Shown here piece by piece: positions 7,746 through 14,441 of a stretch of 34,727 bases of DNA (within the stretch, counting starts at the first letter, position 1; each line of letters starts with the position of its first letter). The notes beneath the pieces were generated by a model, which was not told where the DNA came from, did no database searches, and saw only the letters and a program-made list of their open reading frames with translations. Location of the stretch: positions 1-34,727 of the forward strand of contig JBCBJX010000023.1 in the NCBI GenBank assembly GCA_038522735.1, read 5' to 3'. The DNA is from JBCBJX01 sp038522735. Lineage in GTDB: Bacteria > Pseudomonadota > Alphaproteobacteria > Caulobacterales > Parvularculaceae. Made by a program: the position numbers and the translations under genes.

Positions 7746-8234
7746 TTATTTCTTCCGGAACTGGTCGAGGCTGACGACCTCCGCGCCGCCTTCGGGCTTT
7801 GGTGCGTCGTCGCCGCCTTCGTCCTCGGTCTGCGCCGGCGGCGCCTCCGGCGCGAAGGGCTCGGCCTCCACCGGTTCGAACCGCAGGCCGTAATCGACGC
7901 TCGGATCGACGAAGCTCGTCATGGCGTCGAAGGGGACGACGAGGCGCTCCGGCTTGCCCTTGAATTTCAGCGTCACTTCGAAGGTCTCATGGTCGACGCC
8001 GAGATCGTAGAACTGGTGCTGGAGGACGATCGACATCCGGTCCGGATACTGCTCGCGGAGATAGTCCGGGATATCGACGCCCGGATGGTGAGTTGAAAAC
8101 TCGATGAAAAAGTGGTGCTCGCCGGGCGTCTCGCCGGCTGTAGCCAGCATCTCCAGAACGTCGCGCACGACGCCGCGCAGGGCGTTCTGCGTCAGCCCTG
8201 GATAATCGATCAGCGAGGTGTCGTCGTCGCTCAT
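7746..8234 (-). CDS. sspB: SspB family ClpXP adaptor
   Basis: Alphaproteobacterial-type SspB of 162 aa, an adaptor that tethers ssrA-tagged or other substrates to the ClpXP protease in the cytosol. The folded domain covers about residues 5-125: LIDYPGLTQNALRGVVRDVL, HHFFIEFSTHHPGVDIPDYLREQYPDRMSIVLQHQFYDL, and KFKGKPERLVVPFDAMTSFVDPSV. A Pro/Glu/Asp-rich linker follows, then the short C-terminal EVVSLDQFRKK, which corresponds to the ClpX-binding tail of the family. The open frame extends upstream to 8471, but the ATG at 8234 is chosen because the SspB domain begins right after it and an upstream start would overlap the divergent dioxygenase gene. The tmRNA gene supplying the tag lies 2.3 kb away in this same window. 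Confidence 0.93.
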   Translation of the reverse strand: MSDDDTSLIDYPGLTQNALRGVVRDVLEMLATAGETPGEHHFFIEFSTHHPGVDIPDYLREQYPDRMSIVLQHQFYDLGVDHETFEVTLKFKGKPERLVVPFDAMTSFVDPSVDYGLRFEPVEAEPFAPEAPPAQTEDEGGDDAPKPEGGAEVVSLDQFRKK

Positions 8235-8363
8235 GGGAGCGGGTTCCCGTCGGCGGCCGTGTTGAAACTGGCCTCGGAGACCGGCAGACAAGGTGAAAAC
8301 CGCGTCGGACGCAAGCGCAAAGGCGAACGTCCGGTTTCGCATCGCCCGCAGCGGGAGCCGTTC

Positions 8364-9053
8364 ATGCTGAACCCGACCCTCGACCTTCCGGCCCTCGCCG
8401 AGGCGTTTCGCATCGACGACCGCGTGCGAATTCCTGACGCGCTTCAGCCCGCCCGGGCGCAGGAGATCCACGCGCTGATCGCAAATGAGACCGCTTACGC
8501 CACTATGACCGCCGTCGACGGCTCACCGCGGGCGATCTTTCCGGACGAGCTGGCGCGGCTCGGGCAGGCCGAGCGCGCAGACCTGCAACGCAAAGTGGCC
8601 GCCGACGCGTCGCGCGGCGCCGGGTTCCTCTATGAAGGTCATCAGATGGCCGAGAGCGCGAACGCACGCCTGCGCGCCGTTCTCGAAGACCTGAACGCAG
8701 CGCCGGTTCTGGAGGCGGTGCGGACGATCGTCGGCGCGCCGGAGATCGCCTGGGCGGACGGTCAGGCGACGCGCTATGTCCCGGGCAACTTCCTGACGCG
8801 CCATCTCGACGACCCGGCGGGAGAGAGCCGCATCGCGGCGTATGTCCTGAGCCTCACGCCGAACTGGCATCCGGACTGGGGCGGGCTTTTGCAGTTCTAC
8901 GAGCCCGACGGAACGCCCCGCGACGCCTGGGCGCCGGGCTTCAATGTGCTCTCGCTCTTCAGCACCCGCCATATTCATTCGGTGACGTATGTCGCGCCGT
9001 TCGCGGCTGCGCCCCGGCTGTCGGTGACAGGCTGGTTCCGCGCGGCCGGGTGA
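8364..9053 (+). CDS. 2-oxoglutarate/Fe(II)-dependent dioxygenase
   Basis: A 229-aa cytosolic protein with the 2OG-Fe(II) oxygenase jelly-roll, closest in pattern to prolyl-hydroxylase/Ofd1-type members. Metal ligands visible: His147 and Asp149 in TRHLDD, and a distal His at 203 or 205 in STRHIHSVTYV. Arg218 in RLSVTGWF is placed to bind the 2-oxoglutarate carboxylate. DWGGLLQFYEPDG lies between the metal sites, as in the family. The substrate is unknown; hydroxylation of a protein residue is possible. The ATG at 8364 is preceded by GGGAG at a proper distance. It is divergent from sspB (129 bp). Confidence 0.88.
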   Translation: MLNPTLDLPALAEAFRIDDRVRIPDALQPARAQEIHALIANETAYATMTAVDGSPRAIFPDELARLGQAERADLQRKVAADASRGAGFLYEGHQMAESANARLRAVLEDLNAAPVLEAVRTIVGAPEIAWADGQATRYVPGNFLTRHLDDPAGESRIAAYVLSLTPNWHPDWGGLLQFYEPDGTPRDAWAPGFNVLSLFSTRHIHSVTYVAPFAAAPRLSVTGWFRAAG

Positions 9054-9092
9054 CGAAAAGGCGTCTGTTGCTTCGACGGAACGTGTGTCGCC

Positions 9093-10142
9093 TTAAATGC
9101 GGATCGCAAGGCCCGCGGTAAGTTCAAAGCCGCTTTTCAATTCTATAGTTCCGAAATTGTCGGCTTCTGAAATCCTGTCGCCGCCCAGAAGCCCGCCGTA
9201 CTCAGAGTCGCTGATCAGGGTGTATGCGCCTACGGTCGTCCCAAAGCTCACGCGCTTGTTGACCGGCGTCACATACGCGCCAAGATAACCGCCAAAGCGG
9301 GGTAGAGAGCGCTCACCGTAGATCGGAAGACTGGTCTCTATGCCCCACGACGCGATGAATAGACTGTTGTCGGATCGATAAAAGTCGCTTCGCAGGGCGA
9401 GGCCGGCGTTGAAGCTCGATGTCTCGATATTGCGGAGAACGGCGAAGGCGTCATCGTCATCGAATTCAAAAAACAGCGAATCCGATTGCACCCAAGTCAA
9501 GTTGAAGGAGACTTGGAATGCGTTCTCCCCGTTGTAATTTCGATCTGAAACGCGAGCGCCGGATGCATCGACGCCGAGCACGGAATATCGAGGATCGTCG
9601 CCCCATTGCAACGAAATCCAGGTCTGTTCGTCGGACAGCTCAAGCGCGCCACCTTCCGGGGCGATCAACCCGCCGGCTTCATCCCGCATATCGATATCCG
9701 TGGTGAAATCGCCTCGAAAATTTCGGCGTTCGTAAGTGACCGCGGGCACCGCGACATTGAACGGAAGCGGTTTCACAAGGATCCCAAACGCCGCGGCGGC
9801 GTAGCCCAGATCGCGGGCCGCATCGGGCGTCGACGCCTCGTAAAACTCCGAGTCGAATGCACGGTCGGGAAAAAGCTCGTCGCTGACAGAAACGTAGGCG
9901 CTTATGAACGGGGTGACCCTTACTCGCAGATCCGAGCCCGTTTGCGTTATCCTATCTTCCACGGGTGTAAGCGTGTCGTTGAAAATGTTCGCCTCGTACC
10001 CGATTTCCGCGTATCGGGATCGGTAGTCGAGGGCGAACATCGTTCCTGGTACATACGGTTTTTTCTTGGCGTCAGTTGATTGTGCGGCCGCGTTTCCCAA
10101 TCCACACGAGATAACGCATAGCGCTGTAATCATCATACGCAT
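9093..10142 (-). CDS. putative outer membrane beta-barrel protein
   Basis: I do not recognise the family. The 349-aa product begins with a classical signal peptide (MRMMITALCVISCGLGNAAAQ, cleavage likely after AAA-Q region, about residue 21) and continues with alternating hydrophobic/aromatic stretches typical of an outer membrane barrel, for example TWISLQWGD, FQVSFNLTWVQ, FFEFDDDDAF, FNAGLALRSDFY and GGYLGAYVTPV, ending in FELTAGLAIRI. A strong Shine-Dalgarno AGAGGGGGAG precedes the ATG. Base use differs from the neighbours: the 60 bases 9421-9480 contain only 29 G/C, whereas adjacent genes run well above 60%. Together with its position just beyond the 3' end of ssrA, a common integration site, this suggests relatively recent acquisition (inference). 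Confidence 0.6.
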   Translation of the reverse strand: MRMMITALCVISCGLGNAAAQSTDAKKKPYVPGTMFALDYRSRYAEIGYEANIFNDTLTPVEDRITQTGSDLRVRVTPFISAYVSVSDELFPDRAFDSEFYEASTPDAARDLGYAAAAFGILVKPLPFNVAVPAVTYERRNFRGDFTTDIDMRDEAGGLIAPEGGALELSDEQTWISLQWGDDPRYSVLGVDASGARVSDRNYNGENAFQVSFNLTWVQSDSLFFEFDDDDAFAVLRNIETSSFNAGLALRSDFYRSDNSLFIASWGIETSLPIYGERSLPRFGGYLGAYVTPVNKRVSFGTTVGAYTLISDSEYGGLLGGDRISEADNFGTIELKSGFELTAGLAIRI

Positions 10143-10408
10143 GATCGACTCCCCCTCTTATCGTCATCGGCTCTTACCATTTGTCGGTTCGATCGAGCGT
10201 TGCCTATCGGCAACCCTTGCGCGAGTTTTCCGCTCGCATCGCCTAGGATTTCATAACGTTTGAAACACCGACGAAGGCCGCCGCCAGCCGGCGTCCGTCC
10301 CATGACCGACGAGAAACAGCCGCGGGGCGCCGCTAAGCGCGAGGTCTTCGCTAGCTGCAAAGCGATCCGCCTGCGACCAGCCCCAGTTTCGTTTTTTCCA
10401 CAGTCGAA
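10143..10408. other. intergenic region upstream of the outer-membrane-like gene
   Basis: No convincing gene is seen here. Next to the start of the minus-strand gene at 10142 is its Shine-Dalgarno, and 57 bp upstream a perfect small hairpin GTTGCC-TATC-GGCAAC (10199-10214) falls in the probable 5' untranslated region. Open frames exist on both strands (for example minus 10251-10502), but they resemble no family I know and overlap the repeat at 10409-10442. Confidence 0.5.
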
Positions 10409-10442
10409 AATGAAATGGAGAGCTTCTGTTGCCAGGCGCCCC
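10409..10442. repeat. second copy of ssrA 3' hairpin sequence
   Basis: Direct repeat of 10507-10539: both copies read AATGAAATGG, then 3-4 variable bases (AGAG here, GGG in the other copy), then an identical 20-base block, CTTCTGTTGCCAGGCGCCCC. The copies are 98 bp apart. In this copy the stem of the terminator-like hairpin is weakened by the AGAG variant. It could be the terminator of a further small RNA on the minus strand, or the footprint of an insertion at ssrA. Confidence 0.85.
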
Positions 10443-10506
10443 AATTCTCAAGAGCGGGGGCGAGGACCATCGCGCTTCGCGGCGCGGTTCGGGCCTGTGC
10501 ACAAAG

Positions 10507-10540
10507 AATGAAATGGGGGCTTCTGTTGCCAGGCGCCCCC
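10507..10540 (-). terminator. probable ssrA terminator hairpin
   Basis: Read on the minus strand, GGGGGC (10540-10535) pairs with GCCCCC (10520-10515) around a 14-base loop, followed by ATTTCATTCTTT. This lies just past the end of the tmRNA coding piece and is a plausible, though not T-rich, intrinsic terminator. The segment is repeated almost exactly at 10409-10442. Confidence 0.6.
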
Positions 10541-10850
10541 GGGCCCCGCCTAGGCCTGGAAAGGGCCTAGGACTTCAATTCGAGCAGCTCAGCCGCGTTA
10601 CGCAGCGAGAGCGAACTCTTCCGAGTAGTTGTCGTTGGCAACTATTCAATTCGGCCCAATTACGGAGGCCATCCGGGCGAAAGCAGAACTTTTACACGTC
10701 CGTCGATCCTGTTTCGGCCCCGCCGAAACGCCCTTGTCCCGAAGGTCAGGGCGCTTGGGTGGAGCCGCCGGGTACCGCCCCCGGGTCCGGTCCGCTTATT
10801 ATGAGCGCCGTTTATCGCCATAGACCGCCGGAGCGATCAGTCATCAACAT
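10515..10850 (-). ncRNA. ssrA: permuted (two-piece type) tmRNA; ends approximate
   Basis: Transfer-messenger RNA for rescuing stalled ribosomes. Read on the minus strand, the order is: acceptor piece with the tRNA-like 3' half (T-stem CCGGG/CCCGG, then CGGCTCC and discriminator A at 10760), a short spacer (10756-10722), then the tRNA-like 5' half starting GGGGCCGAAACAGGATCGACGG at 10721, then the tag frame. GGGGCCG pairs with CGGCTCC over seven pairs with a G-U at the third, the alanyl-tRNA synthetase identity signal. The resume codon GCC is at 10639-10637 and the stop TAA at 10600-10598, encoding ANDNYSEEFALAA. A perfect hairpin CCTAGGCC/GGCCTAGG (10549-10571) closes the coding piece. The 3'-before-5' order is the known alphaproteobacterial permutation. 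The bases after the discriminator are CCC rather than CCA, so the terminal A may be added after transcription. The outer ends are estimates. Confidence 0.93.
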
Positions 10851-10869
10851 GGGGCGAAACCGTTGAGAA

Positions 10870-10980
10870 ATGAAGACCCGGTCGAATTATGGCGAATTCA
10901 CGCCCGACCGTCGCAAAGCCGCAATGATTGCGCTCTATAAGGCGCGCAACTCCGAAGAGGCCCGCCGGGCGACGACCTGA
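10870..10980 (+). CDS. 36-aa ORF coupled to the HTH gene
   Basis: A short basic peptide containing NYGEFTPDRRKAAMIALYKARN and ending EEARRATT. It starts at the first ATG after an in-frame TGA (10864-10866), and its stop overlaps the ATG of the next gene (ATGA at 10977-10983 region, shared bases around 10980), which suggests translational coupling. No family is recognised. No good Shine-Dalgarno precedes it, and the promoter of the divergent ssrA gene probably lies inside it, so it may not be translated. Confidence 0.45.
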   Translation: MKTRSNYGEFTPDRRKAAMIALYKARNSEEARRATT

Positions 10981-11228
10981 TGACGACAATGGACGCTTCA
11001 GACTTCAAGAAGTGGCGCAAGGCGCTGAAGCTGTCGCAGAAGGACGCGGCGCACGTTCTCGGCCTGAAGCGCCGCATGATCCAGTATTATGAAAAGGGCG
11101 AGCGCGACGGCGAGAAGGTCGTCATCCCGCTGTCCGTTCGCCTCGCCTGTTATGCGATCGCCGAAGGCGTCGTCGATTACCACGGGCCGACCCGGAAAAT
11201 CGAACGCAGGGAGAAGCACGGCGGATAG
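10980..11228 (+). CDS. helix-turn-helix (XRE/Cro-like) protein
   Basis: An 82-aa protein that is almost entirely one DNA-binding domain: DFKKWRKALKLSQKDAAHVLGLKRRMIQYYEKGERDG at residues 7-43 is a Cro/CI-type helix-turn-helix (LSQKDAAHVLGL is helices 2-3 with the turn; RRMIQYYEKG is the end of the recognition helix and the helix after). The rest, VVIPLSVRLACYAIAEGVVDY, looks like a short dimerisation or packing segment. It is common as a phage-type or stand-alone regulator. It follows a 36-aa frame with overlap and is divergent from ssrA, so it could regulate its own promoter or the ssrA region (inference). Convergent with the DUF4153 gene, 34 bp away. Confidence 0.8.
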   Translation: MTTMDASDFKKWRKALKLSQKDAAHVLGLKRRMIQYYEKGERDGEKVVIPLSVRLACYAIAEGVVDYHGPTRKIERREKHGG

Positions 11229-11262
11229 CCCCGGATGTTGATAAGACGCCGGCGCCGCTGGC

Positions 11263-12858
11263 TCAACCGTCATCCGGTTCCGGTTCATCGGAAAGGTCCG
11301 GGAACGCCATGTCGTCGTCTGACGTCTCATCCGGCGTTGCGGCGGGCGGCTCGGTCGCCGCATCGGTCGTGGGCTCGGCAGGCGGAGGAGAGCCAGGCGC
11401 TTCTTCCGCCGCCCCAGCCTCCGGTGCGTCGGCTTCGCCTTCCGGCTCCTCCGGCGGGTTCAGCTGCTCCTCATACGCATAGATGTTGAACGCGTCGCGG
11501 GCGATCTCGAGGCGACGGTTGATCTCCCAGTACTCCGGATGGTCGTTGATGGCGGCGAGGGCTTCGGCCTCCCGTTCGCCCGCGCGTCCGAGCCGGAAAT
11601 AAAGATAGCCGAAATCGAACTCCTCAATGGAGACCGACTGTGAGCGCACGCGCTCGGCCTGATGGCGCGCCGACCAGGCGTAAGGATCGAGGAGGGGCGT
11701 CAGCAGCCCGAAAAGGATGACGACCCAGAGCCCTGCATGGGCGGTGTTGAGCACCCCGAGAGGCCGCATCCATCGCTCCGCCCGCCAATGAAGTTCGGAG
11801 CCGGCCGCGATAAGGCCGAACGCGGCGTAGATCACGGCTTGAGCCACCATCGCGAGGCCGAGAAAGCGGGGCGGCGTCAGCCCGTATTGTTCAACGCGCA
11901 GCCAGAGCGCCCACGCGGCGAGGCCGACGAAGAGCGGGATCAGGATGAGGAGAACGAGCGTCGAGAGGCGCAGCCAGAGGGCGGGCGGGGGGCCGTCGCC
12001 GTTTTGATAGACGCCGTTCACGATCAGCATGCCGGCGATGGCGAAGGCGAGCATCGTACTCGCGACGCCGCCGCCTTCAAAGACGCCGTCGACGCCCTGC
12101 ACCGCGAGGAGCCCCGCAAGGGTGATCGCGAACGCAGCGCCTAGGGGCGCCGCAATCCGGCAGAAAAGCAGGACGATGAACCGCAGGGCGCCGATGACGG
12201 CGGTTCGGCCCCGGATGACGCCGACGGAAAGCGCGCCGACGCCGCCGAGAAATGGCAAAAGGAACCATGGCTCGCGGACGATCTCGAGAAAAATCGACAC
12301 GCCGAGGCTGTCGAACAGCCACGCCCAGGTGAAGAGAAACGCGCAGATGAGGCCTGCGAAAATCTTCGCCGCCCCGCCGATGAGCGGCAGCGACAGCCCG
12401 TGCAGGAAGAGCGCGCGATAGGGCGGCGGCGTGCGCGCGTCGATCGACGCCTTCGAGAAAACGAGCAAGAGAAAAAAGGCGAGGGGGCCGCCGGCCGCGA
12501 GCCAGAACAGGGGCAGCGCCGTGTCGATGTCGGGCGCGGACTCCGCGACGGCGTAGATGCGGGCCATGCCGGCGGCGAGCGCCGCAGCGATGACGACTGA
12601 GGCGACGCCCGCGGCGACGACACGGGAGGCCCGCGCCAGCACCGCCCAGCCGATGGCCACGGTGATCGCGAACGTCGCCGCCGCCGCAAAAAGCGGCTCG
12701 GCCGCGTCCTCGAATTTGTCGACGATCTGATAAAAAGCGTAAGCCGCGATCGCGCCGAAGCCGGCGATCGCCGTCAGAACCCGGGCGCCGCCGGGCGGCG
12801 GCATATAATCCGGCTCCTGGTCGTCCGGACGGTCGATATCGGCTGCGGTCTCGCCCAT
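11263..12858 (-). CDS. DUF4153 domain membrane protein
   Basis: A 531-aa inner-membrane protein with about a dozen hydrophobic helices between residues 25 and 390, then a soluble tail. DUF4153 features are present: GVYQNG in the middle, and RVEQYGLTPPRFLGLAM followed by another hydrophobic helix. After the last helix comes QSVSIEEFDFGYLYFRLGRAGEREAEAL and a Pro/Glu/Ala-rich acidic low-complexity tail of about 85 residues that ends in DDG. Family function is unknown. The frame continues upstream to a TTG at 12888, but the ATG at 12858 is preferred because AGGGGA stands right before it. It is divergent from thyA (132 bp between starts). Confidence 0.82.
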   Translation of the reverse strand: MGETAADIDRPDDQEPDYMPPPGGARVLTAIAGFGAIAAYAFYQIVDKFEDAAEPLFAAAATFAITVAIGWAVLARASRVVAAGVASVVIAAALAAGMARIYAVAESAPDIDTALPLFWLAAGGPLAFFLLLVFSKASIDARTPPPYRALFLHGLSLPLIGGAAKIFAGLICAFLFTWAWLFDSLGVSIFLEIVREPWFLLPFLGGVGALSVGVIRGRTAVIGALRFIVLLFCRIAAPLGAAFAITLAGLLAVQGVDGVFEGGGVASTMLAFAIAGMLIVNGVYQNGDGPPPALWLRLSTLVLLILIPLFVGLAAWALWLRVEQYGLTPPRFLGLAMVAQAVIYAAFGLIAAGSELHWRAERWMRPLGVLNTAHAGLWVVILFGLLTPLLDPYAWSARHQAERVRSQSVSIEEFDFGYLYFRLGRAGEREAEALAAINDHPEYWEINRRLEIARDAFNIYAYEEQLNPPEEPEGEADAPEAGAAEEAPGSPPPAEPTTDAATEPPAATPDETSDDDMAFPDLSDEPEPDDG

Positions 12859-12990
12859 AGGTCCCCTGGCGGCCGCCCCCGCGGCCAAGCGTCAAGCGTC
12901 GGGAGTATGGCGCGCGAAGAGGCCGGTGGCGAGCCTCGACAGGGGCGCCCGACTCGGCCGCGTTTCGCGAACGAAAGGAAAGGGCCGCCA

Positions 12991-13785
12991 ATGCGCGCTT
13001 ATCTCGATCTCATGCAGCGCGCCCTCGACGAGGGCGTCGACCGGGAGGATCGGACCGGCGTCGGCACGCGCTCGGTCTTCGGCCATCAGATGCGCTTCGA
13101 TCTCGCGGACGGCTTTCCCCTCGTAACCACGAAGAAGCTGCACCTGAAATCGATCTTGCATGAGCTTCTGTGGTTTCTGTCCGGCGACACGAACGCGCGC
13201 TCCCTGAACGAGCGCGGGGTGACGATCTGGGATGAATGGGCCGGGCCGGACGGCGATCTCGGGCCCGTCTACGGCGCCCAGTGGCGCTCCTGGCGGGCGC
13301 CGGACGGTCGGACCATCGATCAAATCGCTGAAGCCGTGCGCCTCATCCGCGAGGACCCGGGCAGCCGGCGCATCATCGTGTCGGCGTGGAACCCTGCCGA
13401 TCTCGACGCCATGGCGCTCGCGCCCTGCCACTGTCTCTTCCAGTTCTATGTCGCCAGCGGCGTCCTGTCGCTGCAGCTTTATCAGCGCTCCGCGGACATC
13501 TTTCTTGGCGTGCCGTTCAACATCGCGTCCTACGCGCTGCTCCTGGCGATGGTTGCACAGGCGACCGGGCTGAAGCCCGGAACCTTCGTCCACACCTTCG
13601 GCGACGCGCACCTCTATCTCAATCACCTCGATCAGGCGCGTGAGCAACTCTCCCGCGAACCGCGGGCGCTGCCGACGCTCCGCCTCAATCCGGACGTGAC
13701 CGATCTTTTCGCCTTCCGCTATGAGGACGTCGCGATCGAGAATTACGATCCGCACCCGCACATCAAAGCGCCGGTGGCGGTGTGA
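12991..13785 (+). CDS. thyA: thymidylate synthase
   Basis: Converts dUMP to dTMP with methylenetetrahydrofolate, yielding dihydrofolate. The protein has 264 aa, the same length as E. coli ThyA. The catalytic cysteine is Cys146 in LAPCHCLFQFYV, again identical in number to E. coli. Other family blocks: RTGVGTRSVFG near 21-31, WDEWAGPDGDLGPVYGAQWR near 80-99, and YQRSADIFLGVPFNIASYALL near 164-184. The open frame begins earlier (12907), but the ATG at 12991 has AGGAAAGG before it and matches the usual N-terminus MRAYLDLMQ. Its stop overlaps the GTG start of folA, so the enzyme that regenerates tetrahydrofolate is made from the same message. Confidence 0.98.
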   Translation: MRAYLDLMQRALDEGVDREDRTGVGTRSVFGHQMRFDLADGFPLVTTKKLHLKSILHELLWFLSGDTNARSLNERGVTIWDEWAGPDGDLGPVYGAQWRSWRAPDGRTIDQIAEAVRLIREDPGSRRIIVSAWNPADLDAMALAPCHCLFQFYVASGVLSLQLYQRSADIFLGVPFNIASYALLLAMVAQATGLKPGTFVHTFGDAHLYLNHLDQAREQLSREPRALPTLRLNPDVTDLFAFRYEDVAIENYDPHPHIKAPVAV

Positions 13786-14357
13786 GCGCGGCGGGCGATC
13801 CCCACTGCGTCATGGTCGTCGCGACGGCCAGGGGCGGCGTCATCGGGAAGGACGGAGCGCTCCCGTGGCGCGCGCCCTCGGACCTCAAATGGTTCAGGCG
13901 GATCACCATGGGAAAGCCGGTCGTCATGGGACGGAAGACGTATCGTTCCATCGGAAAGGCGCTCCCGGGCCGCACCAATATCGTCCTCACCCGCTCCGAG
14001 GACTTCGCCGCCGACGGCGCGCTCATCGTGCGCTGCGTCGACGAGGCGAGCGCCGTCGCGATCGAAGCGGCGCGGGCGGCGGATCAGCCCGAATACTGCG
14101 TCATCGGCGGCGCTGAAGTGTACGCCGCATTTTCGCCGCAGACGCACCGAATTTACCTGACGGAAATTGATCTGGACGTGGACGGAGACGCGCGGTTTCC
14201 GGACCTTGATCCCTCCGAGTGGAGCCGTCGGGAGGTCGACGATCCGCCGGAGCCTCACCCGCGGGACGCCGCGCCGATGCGGTTCTTCGTGCTGGAACGA
14301 CGAGAACCCCTTGTCGGCGTTGATAAAATCGAAACGTCGGCGGCGACCGGGCTTTAA
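13782..14357 (+). CDS. folA: dihydrofolate reductase
   Basis: NADPH-dependent reduction of dihydrofolate to tetrahydrofolate, completing the cycle driven by ThyA. The 191-aa product has the type I DHFR pattern: GGVIGKDGALPWRAPSDLKWFRRIT at about 18-42 with the acidic active-site residue Asp34, VVMGRKTYRSIGKALPGRTNIVLTR at 47-71, and CVIGGAEVYAAF around 105-117 for the cofactor. The C-terminus is about 20 residues longer than E. coli FolA (159 aa overall). The start is a GTG that overlaps the thyA stop (13782-13785, GTGA), a typical translationally coupled pair. Confidence 0.96.
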   Translation: MSAAGDPHCVMVVATARGGVIGKDGALPWRAPSDLKWFRRITMGKPVVMGRKTYRSIGKALPGRTNIVLTRSEDFAADGALIVRCVDEASAVAIEAARAADQPEYCVIGGAEVYAAFSPQTHRIYLTEIDLDVDGDARFPDLDPSEWSRREVDDPPEPHPRDAAPMRFFVLERREPLVGVDKIETSAATGL

Positions 14358-14441
14358 GACCCCGTGCGCTACGAGGCGGAATGAAAGATTGCGGGGGCGA
14401 GCCGGATCTTAACGAGACGTAAACGAACGAAAGAGGCAGAC

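Noticed and set aside
5984..7774. 596-codon open frame on the plus strand
   Set aside because: It is antisense to fumC, whose motifs and length are unmistakable; long antisense frames are expected at this GC content.
8235..8471. N-terminal extension of SspB from 8471
   Set aside because: It would overlap the divergent dioxygenase gene and has no similarity to SspB; the domain starts at the ATG at 8234.
10251..10502. 83-codon frame on the minus strand between ssrA and the outer-membrane-like gene
   Set aside because: No family resemblance or ribosome binding site, and it runs through the repeated hairpin segment.
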